Part shown: piece after piece, positions 47,205 through 56,378 of the stretch
Layout: each line of letters opens with the position of its first letter
Numbering within the stretch: the stretch's first letter is position 1
Assembly (NCBI GenBank): GCA_022764085.1
Contig: JALERP010000136.1
Span: 1-57,930 of the forward strand
Reading direction: 5' to 3'
From: Prevotella sp.
GTDB taxonomy: Bacteria; Bacteroidota; Bacteroidia; Bacteroidales; Bacteroidaceae
Length of the DNA: 57,930 nucleotides
Notes under the pieces: generated by a model
What the model was told of the DNA's origin: nothing
Databases searched by the model: none
Seen by the model: the letters and a program-made list of their open reading frames with translations, nothing else
Program-made: the position numbers and the translations under genes

Positions 47205-47213
47205 GCAAAGGTA
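47205..47213 (-). promoter_or_regulatory. -7 box TACCTTTGC of the coiled-coil lipoprotein / ompA operon
   Basis: An exact minus-strand match 95 bp before the lipoprotein ATG, leaving a ~90-nt AT-rich leader. Confidence 0.65.
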
Positions 47214-47334
47214 ACAATTATTTTTGAATTAAACTAATTTTTCTCCACTTTTTTTTCAAAAAAACTTTCAAATTGTTCAATATGTCACCAAAACTATCCG
47301 TTATCGCCCACAATATTATCCATTATCTTTATTA

Positions 47335-48051
47335 TCAGAAATTAACTCCGATATTCAGATAGAAGCATGAATTATGTGTTTTCTCAAATTCATCCCGACC
47401 GATGTTTGCCAATCCAAGTTCGTATGAGAGCTCGGCATATAACATCTCGTACTCAGCTCCACAACCAAAACGAAGACCGCCGTCGAAACGTTGGAAATAC
47501 TTGTCGGAGAAAGCCTTTTCAATATAACGGGAATCAAGGTCATTGTTGTTATGATGTTTTATTTTTCCACTCACACCGTATGAGAGATAGCCTCCCAAAT
47601 ATGGCTGGATGGAGAATTCCCCGTCAATATCAAAGCAATACTTCACCAAAATGGGCACTTCAAGATAGTTGAGATTATAGTCAATCTTCTGTGAAGGAAT
47701 ATTGTTATTACGTCCACCCTTTTCGGTATAAAACAATCCCGACTCAAGATATACCGGTGCAGAGGGAGACAGTTGGTAACCTATGACGGCACCCAAGTTA
47801 AGACCTGTGCGGGAACTTGGGGCATCGTATTCCTTTATCTCGGAATTGTTGACTGTAGCAAAGCTCAGTCCCAATCGAAGCCCATAGTAAAACTCATTTC
47901 CACTGGCAGTATTCTTTCCATAACCGCCATTATAAACAGGCCTTTCAGGGCGTCCGTTGTTATAATACTGTGCCTTAACAGGCATTGCCACACACATTGT
48001 GAGTATGGCAATTAATGCTTTAACGAATATTTTTTCACTCATTGTCATCAT
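47335..48051 (-). CDS. Small outer-membrane beta-barrel protein (PorT/OMP_b-brl type)
   Basis: A 238-residue protein with a signal peptide (cleavage near VKAQ). The frame opens with Met at 48051, 48048 and 48042; the last gives MSEKIFVKAL. The mature part has a polar Tyr/Gly/Asn segment, then alternating strands (FYYGLRLGLSFATV, GLNLGAVIGYQLS, IQPYLGGYLSYGV) and ends in CFYLNIGVNF with a terminal Phe, as outer-membrane barrels do. It probably forms an eight-stranded barrel. Role unknown. Monocistronic with a promoter at 48072-48080. Confidence 0.82.
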   Translation of the reverse strand: MMTMSEKIFVKALIAILTMCVAMPVKAQYYNNGRPERPVYNGGYGKNTASGNEFYYGLRLGLSFATVNNSEIKEYDAPSSRTGLNLGAVIGYQLSPSAPVYLESGLFYTEKGGRNNNIPSQKIDYNLNYLEVPILVKYCFDIDGEFSIQPYLGGYLSYGVSGKIKHHNNNDLDSRYIEKAFSDKYFQRFDGGLRFGCGAEYEMLYAELSYELGLANIGRDEFEKTHNSCFYLNIGVNF

Positions 48052-48071
48052 TGATTAATTTTATATCGGCT

Positions 48072-48080
48072 GCAAAAATA
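48072..48080 (-). promoter_or_regulatory. -7 box TATTTTTGC of the small barrel gene
   Basis: An exact minus-strand match 21 bp upstream of the first ATG. Confidence 0.6.
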
Positions 48081-48146
48081 CAATATTTTTTCCAACCTAC
48101 CATTTATTTTGCGTTTTTTAACCATACATATCGTTTTTTATTGACT

Positions 48147-48965
48147 TCAAGTGCGTTCCAACCAAGGATACTTTATTGCAAGTTGTTGCTTTTGCTCCAT
48201 TGTACGTGACAGGAACGAGCGATATGCGTCTGAATCAGGGTTGAACGGACGGTGTGCCAAGGCTTCCTTTATTGGTTTCCACTCTTGAAGATAGCGTTTT
48301 GCGGAGTCACTGAACACAACATCCACAAATCTCTCCCATATATAATCCACTGCTTGTTGGGAGGGATGCAGCATGTCAGACGCATAGAATCTATAGTCGC
48401 GCAACTCGTCATTTACGATCTCGTATGCGGGAAAATAAGACAAATTCCCACTACATTCAATAGCAGGACACCTCACAAGTCTGTCAACCGCCAGAAGCAA
48501 TGTAGCCTTCGACAACTGACTGCCATGGTAACCATATTTTGCATACCTTATCGGAGATACCGTTATTATGACCTTTACACTGTGATTAAGATGCCGTAAG
48601 ATGCCAATAGCCTTTTCAAGGTAACCGCAACAGTCATCCACAGTCAACTCCTCTTCCTGAAACAATTTCTGAGGACGTTTCTGACAGTTATCCACAATCT
48701 CTCCGGTTTCCTTCAGACGATATATATGATTAGTGCCAAGTGTGAATATGGCAATATCCACAGCCTTATCATACCTCTCTACCGTATGCAATATGCTCGC
48801 AGGATTATACATCACCCCGTAAGGATTAACATCAGCCTCAAAGGCCTCATCGCGGAACTTCTTCCCGAGATGGTCGGCAAAACACGAGCCAACGGTAAGT
48901 ATCTTGTATCCCGGTTCTATGCGGAAACCGGGAACAGGTATATCCACAATAGTTCTGAAATCCAT
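48147..48965 (-). CDS. GSCFA-domain protein (SGNH-like), coupled to fkp
   Basis: A 272-residue cytoplasmic protein with the name-giving motif VGSCFADHLGKKF (about 26-38). Further conserved blocks are NPYGVMYNP, FTLGTNHIY, VSPIRY and DMLHPSQQAVDYIWERF. The GSCFA family resembles SGNH esterases/acyltransferases; GSC would hold the nucleophile Ser and DMLHP the Asp-His pair. The reaction is not known. Its ATG shares one base with the TGA of fkp (TGATG, 48963-48967), so the two are translationally coupled. This suggests a role in fucose or glycan handling, perhaps acyl transfer; inference only. Confidence 0.88.
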   Translation of the reverse strand: MDFRTIVDIPVPGFRIEPGYKILTVGSCFADHLGKKFRDEAFEADVNPYGVMYNPASILHTVERYDKAVDIAIFTLGTNHIYRLKETGEIVDNCQKRPQKLFQEEELTVDDCCGYLEKAIGILRHLNHSVKVIITVSPIRYAKYGYHGSQLSKATLLLAVDRLVRCPAIECSGNLSYFPAYEIVNDELRDYRFYASDMLHPSQQAVDYIWERFVDVVFSDSAKRYLQEWKPIKEALAHRPFNPDSDAYRSFLSRTMEQKQQLAIKYPWLERT

Positions 48966-51628
48966 CAGCTTCGGGAGATTTGAAGTCCTTTCTTGCTCAG
49001 TGTCATATCCACAAATCGGGCATTGGGAGTTGTGACATTGGCAGATATTGTCTGCTTGATACGGGCAGCAGCCTCCGGGTCTTTCGCCACCATATAAAGA
49101 TAACCTCCGCCGCCTGCACCTGGCAGCTTATATCCAAGACAGAGATCATCCACCATATCCGTGATTTGCCGCACGGCATCGGGATTAGTACCACTGTCGA
49201 GCATCTGGTTTTGATGCCATGTGGTGCTAATGAGCTGTCCCATCCTACAGAAGTCCTGCCTTTGGATGGCATCATACATATCGAGAGTATGCGCTTTCAT
49301 CTCGCGCAGGAGTCGCAACTGCCCGTTGCTGTTGAGGAACATCCGTCGCACTATCTCTGCAAGTATTGTCTTGGCAGTACGTGTTATGCCTGTATAATAT
49401 AGCAGGTGGCACGATGCGTATTCAGATTGGGTATATAGGTCATCAGGCATCCATCTCACAAGTGGCTGCTGGTTGAATCCCTTCTGCGACTGCAGTAGCT
49501 TCACACCTCCAAGCACACCGCCGAACTGGTCTTGCCATCCTCCTCCGGTGGTAAGCAGTTGTTCAAGCACGAGTGTGCGCTTGCAAATCTCGTTCTTGTC
49601 CCATGCCAACGAACAGAAGTCGCTAAGGGCACCAAGCACAGTGGCAGCAAGAATGCTGCTCGTTCCAAGCCCACTGCCAGCGGGGATAGCTGAAAGGAGG
49701 CTCAATTCTATTCCGCACCCAAAGTCTTCCAGTTGGGCTTTGAGCGATGTATAGGCATTGGCAGCAAACTCAGGAATGAATCCAGCAAGAGCCAAGGCAG
49801 CCTTTGGTATGGAGAACGGACTTCCCACCTTATTATAATATGCAAGTTGCTCGTATGTTTCCACTACCTCCACAGCGCCAAGGTCGATACTTCTGAGTAC
49901 GATATGTCTCTCTCGACAAGGGCGCACATATGTCTGTAGTGGCGGCTGTCCATTGAGTTCGATGGCAAGGTTTATTACATTGCCCCCTTCCATAAGACAG
50001 AAGGGAGGAGTGTCTGTCCAACCACCGGCAATGTCAATTCTCACGGGGCTTCGCGCCCATACTATCTGGTCGGCATATACCGACATCTGTGGATGTTGTT
50101 TCTCAGCGAGGACCGTTCTTGTAAGACCGCTCCGCAATAACGAGAATGCTTGGTTACCATCATTGCGGAACATGGCATCCTTGATGCGCGTGAGAAGTGG
50201 GGCATCTTCAGGAAGAGAAGGCGGCATAGGTATATTCATCTCATTGAAATGAAATGCAGCGTCTTCCAGATCAAGCTGATAGAATACACTGTGTCGCCAG
50301 TTGGCTGCAAGTGCAGCCCAATTTTCCTTCTGAAAAGAACGACGCTGCTCAAATAGCCGCACAAGATTCGCCTCCGTAGAAATTCCCTCTGCTGAAATCA
50401 TTCTGACAGCACCTGAGCCCGATGCGTCAGCGTCGGGTGGCAACGATGTGAAGACCGGAAACTGAGGAGCCTGCTGAGCAGAACCCGCAAATCGGTCATC
50501 AATATTATATCGCCTTATGGCATACGATGAATCACCCACAGGAACGACATCTATGCAATCACCGGGACCAAGGGATATATGCCAGTCATTCTCAGGAACA
50601 CCAGTGATAATATTATCATGGGAAATCTCCCAATGTGTCCCTATGTATGAGTTTTCAATCCAGATATTGGTATTTTCAGAAGTTAGGGGAATTTGCACAA
50701 TGGCATTCTGAACAAAGATGGACGGATGCGGTTTTCTTCCATGGTGCATTATCTCGCGCTGGTCATTCACTATATCCTGAATGGCAACAGTGGATGAAAT
50801 CATCTCACGACTTGTGCCGAAATGATAAAATTCTCCTCCGGGCAAGGGAAGTATCGCAACAGAAAGTTCACGCAGCTCCGGGTCATCTATAGTAGGATTA
50901 GTGCCAAGAGTGCATCCAAATTCCGAATAAAGATCGTATTCTATGATTTTCCCGTCTTTCTTCGAACGTTTGATGAGTGCATTTACAGCCTTGTCAGACA
51001 ATAGCCATACTCCGATGTCAGTTAGATAGAAGTGCGATCCAAGCAACTCCTGCAATGTTTCCACCGATGGTTTCTGCAACATCTGTTTGAGCACGGATGG
51101 TGTGCGGCGGTCAGAGACAAATACACCATGGTTCTTGGCTACCGACGAATCGAGCCATAAGCCATAACATACCACATCCGCATCTGGCACTGGCGGCAAC
51201 TGCTCAGCGGCACGGATATACACATCGCCACTGACTATCATCGTGTGGATATTATCTGGAGCAAGCGACATCAAGCGCTCATACAAAGGTAACTGCAATG
51301 TGAGCAACGACTGCGATAACCTTTGTCCCCTCTCCCACCTGAAGACGGGAATAGGCGTGAGTATCTTACCTGAAGGAGCATACGACGGCAGACGGCGACT
51401 CTGCCCTCCTGCATGCAGGAGGATGCGTCTCTCCGAGGCAAGCCAAGAGGAGAATGACGTTTTATTATCATTTTTATAGCATTGCTCTAACAGATAAGTG
51501 GTTCCACCTCCGCTGCCGAGCTTATGGCCTACGGGGTCATTTGTACAGAAATACTCCTCAGGACTCAATCCTGTTATCTGATGAAAAGACCCCACGAGAT
51601 TAGGGGGCAAAGAGAGCAGTTTTTTCAT
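48965..51628 (-). CDS. fkp: Bifunctional L-fucokinase / L-fucose-1-phosphate guanylyltransferase
   Basis: An 887-residue cytoplasmic enzyme. It starts at the ATG at 51628; the longer frame would use TTG at 51649, only 10 bp from the -7 box. The N-terminal half is the pyrophosphorylase, with GGQSRRLPSYAPSGK (74-88). The C-terminal part (from about 550) is a GHMP kinase with RSPVRIDIAGGWTDTPPF and the ATP loop GSGLGTSS. It converts free L-fucose to fucose 1-phosphate and then GDP-fucose, used for fucosylated capsule and glycoproteins in Bacteroidota. The linker between halves is low complexity (DADASGSG) and coded by a palindrome. Divergent fucP supplies the sugar. Confidence 0.97.
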   Translation of the reverse strand: MKKLLSLPPNLVGSFHQITGLSPEEYFCTNDPVGHKLGSGGGTTYLLEQCYKNDNKTSFSSWLASERRILLHAGGQSRRLPSYAPSGKILTPIPVFRWERGQRLSQSLLTLQLPLYERLMSLAPDNIHTMIVSGDVYIRAAEQLPPVPDADVVCYGLWLDSSVAKNHGVFVSDRRTPSVLKQMLQKPSVETLQELLGSHFYLTDIGVWLLSDKAVNALIKRSKKDGKIIEYDLYSEFGCTLGTNPTIDDPELRELSVAILPLPGGEFYHFGTSREMISSTVAIQDIVNDQREIMHHGRKPHPSIFVQNAIVQIPLTSENTNIWIENSYIGTHWEISHDNIITGVPENDWHISLGPGDCIDVVPVGDSSYAIRRYNIDDRFAGSAQQAPQFPVFTSLPPDADASGSGAVRMISAEGISTEANLVRLFEQRRSFQKENWAALAANWRHSVFYQLDLEDAAFHFNEMNIPMPPSLPEDAPLLTRIKDAMFRNDGNQAFSLLRSGLTRTVLAEKQHPQMSVYADQIVWARSPVRIDIAGGWTDTPPFCLMEGGNVINLAIELNGQPPLQTYVRPCRERHIVLRSIDLGAVEVVETYEQLAYYNKVGSPFSIPKAALALAGFIPEFAANAYTSLKAQLEDFGCGIELSLLSAIPAGSGLGTSSILAATVLGALSDFCSLAWDKNEICKRTLVLEQLLTTGGGWQDQFGGVLGGVKLLQSQKGFNQQPLVRWMPDDLYTQSEYASCHLLYYTGITRTAKTILAEIVRRMFLNSNGQLRLLREMKAHTLDMYDAIQRQDFCRMGQLISTTWHQNQMLDSGTNPDAVRQITDMVDDLCLGYKLPGAGGGGYLYMVAKDPEAAARIKQTISANVTTPNARFVDMTLSKKGLQISRS

Positions 51629-51658
51629 TTTTATGTTCTTAGTATGCAACTTTTTTCG

Positions 51659-51667
51659 GCAAAGTTA
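51659..51667 (-). promoter_or_regulatory. -7 box TAACTTTGC of fkp-GSCFA
   Basis: An exact minus-strand match 31 bp before the fkp ATG. Confidence 0.68.
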
Positions 51668-51677
51668 ATGGAAATAA

Positions 51678-51715
51678 TTGATAAATCTTGCTTTTATTTG
51701 ATAAATCTTGCTTTT
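51678..51715. promoter_or_regulatory. Two 18-bp direct repeats between the fkp and fucP promoters
   Basis: TTGATAAATCTTGCTTTT occurs at 51678-51695 and 51698-51715 with no mismatch, a 20-bp spacing (about two helical turns). It lies exactly between the divergent -7 boxes, a natural place for an operator shared by the fucose genes. Confidence 0.6.
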
Positions 51716-51731
51716 TTTCCAAAAAATATTG

Positions 51732-51739
51732 TACTTTTG
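51732..51739 (+). promoter_or_regulatory. -7 box TACTTTTG of fucP
   Basis: An exact plus-strand match 29 bp before the fucP ATG. Confidence 0.7.
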
Positions 51740-51768
51740 TGCACGATTCATAAAAAAAACCTGAAGAC

Positions 51769-53091
51769 ATGGAAAAAAACAATGGATTATTGACTAAAAA
51801 CGGAGTGAGCCTGCTCATTCCATTCATTATGGTGACAGCGTGCTTCGCCCTGTGGGGATTTGCCAACGACGTGACAAGTCCAATGGTTAAAGCATTCTCA
51901 AAGATTTTTAGAATGAGTGTTACTGAAGGAGCATTCATACAGGTAGCCTTTTACTTGGGTTACTTTGTGATGGCATTCCCGGCAGCCATCTTCATACAGA
52001 AATATTCGTTCAAGGCGGGTGTTATGATAGGACTCGGTTTGTATGCAGCAGGGGCACTGATGTTCCTGCCTGCCAAGATGACGGGATTCTATTATCCGTT
52101 CTTGCTTGCCTACTTCATTATGACCTGCGGCTTGTCATTCCTTGAGACAAGTTGCAATCCATATATATATTGTATGGGAAGTGAGGAAACAGCCACACGG
52201 CGTCTAAACCTTGCACAGGCATTCAACCCTATAGGATGCTTAGCCGGAATGTATGTCGCAATGGAGTATGTTCAGGCAAGGATGAGTCCTATGGATTCTG
52301 AAACACGAAAGGGATTAACTGACTTGCAGTTTAACATCATCCGCGACCACGACCTTAGTGTACTTATCCAACCATATATATATATAGGTGCCGCAGTTAT
52401 CCTCCTCCTTGTACTTATCCGTGTCACCAACATGCCAAAGAACGGAGATACCCACTCAGGAAAGAAACTAAGCACTTCACTTCGCGAGCTATACCACACC
52501 GCCAACTATCGCGAAGGTGTAATTGCACAGTTTTTCTATATCGGTGCCCAGGTGATGTGCTGGACATTCATCATCCAATATGGCACACATATATTTATGA
52601 ACGAGGGGATGGATGAGCGCGCCGCCGAGATACTGTCTCAGAAATACAATATCGTAGCACTTGTATTCTTCACAGTGAGCAGATTCATCTGCACATGGTT
52701 TTTAAAATACATACAACCAGGTCGTCTGCTTATGATATTGGCGGTGATTGCCGCTTGTGCCACGGCTGGAGTTATACTTTTCACCGACCGCAACGGTCTT
52801 TATTGCCTTGTGGCTGTAAGCGCCACTATGTCGCTGATGTTCCCCACCATCTATGGTATTGCCCTGCGCGGTGTGGGTGACAATGTGAAAATTGGCGGTG
52901 CCGGTCTTATCATGTCCATCCTCGGTGGTTCGGTATTTCCTCCCCTCCAGGCATTCATCATCGACATGAATTGGACATTCATGGCTCTCCCTGCCACCAA
53001 CGTGTCGTTCATACTCGTTTTCGTATGCTTCTGCGTTGTAGCGAAATATGGCCATAGGTCATATATCCGCCACAACGTAACGCATAACTAA
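51769..53091 (+). CDS. fucP: L-fucose:H+ symporter, MFS
   Basis: A 440-residue inner-membrane permease with 12 predicted helices. Family features are FALWGFANDVTSPMVKAF at residues 22-39 and FLETSCNPYIYCMGSEETATRRLNLAQAFNPIG in the fourth-fifth helix region (about 123-155). These match the fucose permease subfamily (the E. coli FucP has WGFaNnm and SxNPY equivalents). It imports L-fucose with a proton. It is divergent from fkp, so import is paired with GDP-fucose synthesis. No fucI, fucK or fucA is nearby. Confidence 0.93.
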   Translation: MEKNNGLLTKNGVSLLIPFIMVTACFALWGFANDVTSPMVKAFSKIFRMSVTEGAFIQVAFYLGYFVMAFPAAIFIQKYSFKAGVMIGLGLYAAGALMFLPAKMTGFYYPFLLAYFIMTCGLSFLETSCNPYIYCMGSEETATRRLNLAQAFNPIGCLAGMYVAMEYVQARMSPMDSETRKGLTDLQFNIIRDHDLSVLIQPYIYIGAAVILLLVLIRVTNMPKNGDTHSGKKLSTSLRELYHTANYREGVIAQFFYIGAQVMCWTFIIQYGTHIFMNEGMDERAAEILSQKYNIVALVFFTVSRFICTWFLKYIQPGRLLMILAVIAACATAGVILFTDRNGLYCLVAVSATMSLMFPTIYGIALRGVGDNVKIGGAGLIMSILGGSVFPPLQAFIIDMNWTFMALPATNVSFILVFVCFCVVAKYGHRSYIRHNVTHN

Positions 53092-53100
53092 TTGGAGTAA

Positions 53101-55581
53101 TTATTTATTTTTCCTCCTCAGTTTTCTCGTTCCAAGCAACAATATGATAAGCAGCAAAAGGGCGTATGCAATATAGGCTATTATCTCGGTTGTCTTAACT
53201 GTCTGCGGGTCGAAGTCGAGAACCACCTTATGGTTTCCCGGCTTCACCTTAATGGCGCGCAGCACATAGTTAACACGTCCCACCTCCACGGACTCACCAT
53301 CCACTGTGGCTGTCCATCCGGGATAATATATCTCCGAGAAAACAACGACACCACCCTTTGTGGTGTTCACGTCATACTCAGCATGGTTAGGACCATATAC
53401 TTTCAGCGTGACTACACTCTCGCCATCCTGTGTATTACTGTTTCCAAGCACATCGCAGAACTTCCTGTCAGCCACCGCTTCATGACGCAATGACATCTTT
53501 GCAAGCGCATCCAACTCCTTATTGGCATTATCCACGTATGTCACCTTATCCACCATCCATGCACTTCCATATACATACGGATTTGATAAGGGAACGGTTT
53601 GTCCACCTTCAAGCGGAAGGATGAAATACTTGGCATTGAGCATATTCAATACAGGATATATGCTGTCGCCATTCACCTTTGTCATATCTCCCTGAGCCTT
53701 ACTGACAGCATTAAAGATGCCGCCCATTTCCTTATGCACATAGGCATCCACCAATTCCTGATAACGACGTAACTTTGCAGGATGGTAACCTCCTATGCTG
53801 TTTGCATAATATGAAGTCTCATTCTCGTTGAAAGTGCTCGTTGAAAGATTGAGGACACGATAACCTAAAGACTTGTCATGGAGAATGAAATCTATAGATC
53901 CGTCCTTGCGCACCGGTTGGTCTTTGACACTTGCCTCCACAAACATCTCATCGTTGAGATAACGCTTGTTTACAATCCAAAGGTCAGCGAGGCAAAGAAC
54001 CAAGGTTAGTCCTATGTAATACTGCACCTTCATCTTTCCACGCAGATACATGAACATCAGTAAGCATCCCGCACATATCACAAACAGAGAACGGCGACAG
54101 TCGGCAGTAAACACAGCTTCGCGCATCTCCTTAAGATTGGCAAACAGAGGTGCTACCTGGTCCGCTGGTGCACCTGCAAACGCCTGACGCTCCTGTGCGG
54201 AAATATATTCGAACATTCCTGGACATATATCAAACAACAGGCAAAGACCAGCCGTAAGGACAAAACTAATATAAAGGTATTTCTTGTGACTCTTGATATA
54301 ATCCGGCTCGTCAATCACTTTTTTCAAAGCCAGCATGGCAAGCAACGGCATTGTAAACTCTGCTATTACCAATATCGAAGCCACAGTGCGGAACTTGGCG
54401 TACATCGGCACATAATCGAGGAAGAAGTCTGTGAATGGCATAAAGTTGCGTCCCCATGACAACAATACCGACAATATTGTAGCGGAGAGCAAAGCCCATT
54501 TTAAAGGTCCTTTGACGATGAAAAGCCCTAAAAGGAATAGGAATACCACAAACGCTCCCACATATACAGGGCCGCTTGTCATCGGTTGGTTACCCCAGTA
54601 CTGTCCCAACTGTTGATAAATATATGCGTAGTTGTTGTCAGCCTTTTCCATTGCAGTATTGCTCTGGGTGAGAGGCACTGTAGCTCCACCCTTGGCATTT
54701 GGGATGAGCAAAGTAAGCGTCTCGTCGATACCATAGCTCCACTGGGTAATGTAGTCACGGTCAAGGCCGCTACTCGTTTGGTTGGCGGAATTAGCCTTCA
54801 CAAGCTCGCTCTTACCTCTCATCGACTCCTTGCTGTATTCCCAAGTATGATACAGATTGGATATATTCACCAATATGCCTATCAACGCACCTGCAGCACA
54901 CACGCCCGAAGCTTTCAGGAAATGAGTCAACTGATGCTTGCGCAAGGCATCCACAAAATAGGCAACCACCATTGCCAATATGACAAAAAGGAAATAGTAA
55001 GTCATTTGCACATGGTTTGCCTGCACTTCAAGTGCCGCAAATATGGCGGTAACCACCAATCCCCACAGATACTTCCCCCTATAAGCCAGAATAATACCAG
55101 CTATCATCGGCGGCAGATAAGCCAGTGCCATCACTTTCCAGTAATGTCCGGCAGCAATGATAATCAGGAAATAAGTGCTGAAAGCCCACAACACTGAACC
55201 TAAGGCTGCAAGCGACTGTCTGAAGTCGAATGCCCTCAGCAAGATATAGAATCCAAGAAGGTATGCGAAGAGATACCACACATAGTCAGGCAACCACAGA
55301 TGATAAGCGTCAGCCACGACATGCAGGGCATCCATACTCTTGTAAGACGGTGCGCTCTGGTATGTTGGCATACCACAGAAGGCAGAATTTGTCCAACGGC
55401 AAATCTTCCCCGTCTGTTTGTTATACTGCGACGCATCCTGACCAAACCCGGCACCGGCTGCAGAGTCATGCCTATACAATATACGTCCTTCCATATCTGC
55501 AGGGAAGAAGTATGCAAATGATAAAACCACAAACAACAAAACTGCCAAAACATCAGGCAGCCAATTCTTAAATCTATTCAT
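53101..55581 (-). CDS. YfhO-family integral membrane protein
   Basis: An 826-residue protein with about 12 or more membrane segments. The start is the ATG at 55581 (MNRFKNWLPDVLAV); an upstream extension of the frame would run through the -7 box at 55610-55617. Family features are YFFPADMEGRILYRHDSAAG near the N-terminus, a large periplasmic part in the second half, and YPGWTATVDGESVEVGRVNYVLRAIKVKPGNHKV near the end. YfhO proteins resemble GT-C glycosyltransferases and have been linked to decorating surface polymers, but the reaction here is unknown. It ends 9 bp from the convergent fucP stop. Confidence 0.88.
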   Translation of the reverse strand: MNRFKNWLPDVLAVLLFVVLSFAYFFPADMEGRILYRHDSAAGAGFGQDASQYNKQTGKICRWTNSAFCGMPTYQSAPSYKSMDALHVVADAYHLWLPDYVWYLFAYLLGFYILLRAFDFRQSLAALGSVLWAFSTYFLIIIAAGHYWKVMALAYLPPMIAGIILAYRGKYLWGLVVTAIFAALEVQANHVQMTYYFLFVILAMVVAYFVDALRKHQLTHFLKASGVCAAGALIGILVNISNLYHTWEYSKESMRGKSELVKANSANQTSSGLDRDYITQWSYGIDETLTLLIPNAKGGATVPLTQSNTAMEKADNNYAYIYQQLGQYWGNQPMTSGPVYVGAFVVFLFLLGLFIVKGPLKWALLSATILSVLLSWGRNFMPFTDFFLDYVPMYAKFRTVASILVIAEFTMPLLAMLALKKVIDEPDYIKSHKKYLYISFVLTAGLCLLFDICPGMFEYISAQERQAFAGAPADQVAPLFANLKEMREAVFTADCRRSLFVICAGCLLMFMYLRGKMKVQYYIGLTLVLCLADLWIVNKRYLNDEMFVEASVKDQPVRKDGSIDFILHDKSLGYRVLNLSTSTFNENETSYYANSIGGYHPAKLRRYQELVDAYVHKEMGGIFNAVSKAQGDMTKVNGDSIYPVLNMLNAKYFILPLEGGQTVPLSNPYVYGSAWMVDKVTYVDNANKELDALAKMSLRHEAVADRKFCDVLGNSNTQDGESVVTLKVYGPNHAEYDVNTTKGGVVVFSEIYYPGWTATVDGESVEVGRVNYVLRAIKVKPGNHKVVLDFDPQTVKTTEIIAYIAYALLLLIILLLGTRKLRRKNK

Positions 55582-55609
55582 CGATATCAATGTTTTTTGT
55601 TTTCGGGCA

Positions 55610-55617
55610 CAAAGATA
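55610..55617 (-). promoter_or_regulatory. -7 box TATCTTTG of the YfhO-like gene
   Basis: An exact minus-strand match 28 bp before the ATG at 55581; it rules out the longer frame. Confidence 0.7.
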
Positions 55618-55660
55618 CAATTTTTTTATGAATAACTGATTGATATTGGGGATTTTTTTG

Positions 55661-55668
55661 TACCTTTG
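55661..55668 (+). promoter_or_regulatory. -7 box TACCTTTG of mtnN
   Basis: An exact plus-strand match 23 bp before the mtnN ATG. Confidence 0.72.
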
Positions 55669-55691
55669 CAGAAAAATCAAACAAAAAATAC

Positions 55692-56378
55692 ATGAAGATA
55701 GGCATAATCATCGCGATGGATAAGGAATTCCGTCGCATAAGTGAACTGCTCGACGGACTTGATGTCGAGCTTGACGGAGGCAGGAAATTTGTCACTGGAA
55801 CAATGGGAGAGAATGAACTTGTACTCCACCAGTGCGGTATCGGAAAAGTGAACGCTGCCATCGGAACAAGTGAGATGATACGTAGGTATAACCCCGATTT
55901 GTTGGTTAGCACGGGATGTGCAGGAGGCGGACGCACCGACATGGAGGTGATGGACATCGTGGCAAGCACTGAACTCGCATATCACGACGTATATTGCGGC
56001 GAGGCTATGGGTAAGACCGTTTATGGACAGGTACAGGGGATGCCGGCACGATACTCCTCTCCCTCAGACCTTGTGGAGAAAGCCAAGTCGGTATCACCGC
56101 GTGTACATGCCGGATTGATTGTCACCGGTGACTGGTTTGTTGACTCAAAGGAGAAGATGCGCGAGATAGTAAGTCATTTCCCCGAAGCAGCTGCCGTAGA
56201 TATGGAGTCGGCGGCAATAGCGCAGACATGCCATATCTACGGCATACCTTTCATATCCTTCCGTGTCATAAGCGACATCCCCTTAAAAGACACCAATGCC
56301 GCCATGTATCACGACTTTTGGAATACCGTTGCCGACCACTCATTCGAGACGACAAAGGAATTCCTCCTGAAATTATAG
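55692..56378 (+). CDS. mtnN: 5'-methylthioadenosine/S-adenosylhomocysteine nucleosidase
   Basis: A 228-residue cytoplasmic enzyme that splits adenine from methylthioadenosine and S-adenosylhomocysteine. All catalytic positions match the family: Glu12 in MDKEF, Glu172 in AVDMESAA, Asp195 in RVISD. STGCAGGG (73-80) is the phosphate/ribose loop. It recycles S-adenosylmethionine by-products and feeds autoinducer-2 chemistry where luxS exists; none is seen here. Its last 6 bases overlap the end of the convergent barrel gene. Confidence 0.96.
   Translation: MKIGIIIAMDKEFRRISELLDGLDVELDGGRKFVTGTMGENELVLHQCGIGKVNAAIGTSEMIRRYNPDLLVSTGCAGGGRTDMEVMDIVASTELAYHDVYCGEAMGKTVYGQVQGMPARYSSPSDLVEKAKSVSPRVHAGLIVTGDWFVDSKEKMREIVSHFPEAAAVDMESAAIAQTCHIYGIPFISFRVISDIPLKDTNAAMYHDFWNTVADHSFETTKEFLLKL

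Noticed and set aside
51629..51649. Upstream TTG start for fkp.
   Set aside because: It lies about 10 bp from the -7 box; the ATG at 51628 gives a normal start and a 20-nt or longer leader.
55582..55680. N-terminal 33-codon extension of the YfhO-like protein.
   Set aside because: It would begin upstream of the -7 box and run through the divergent promoter; the ATG at 55581 gives the normal family start.
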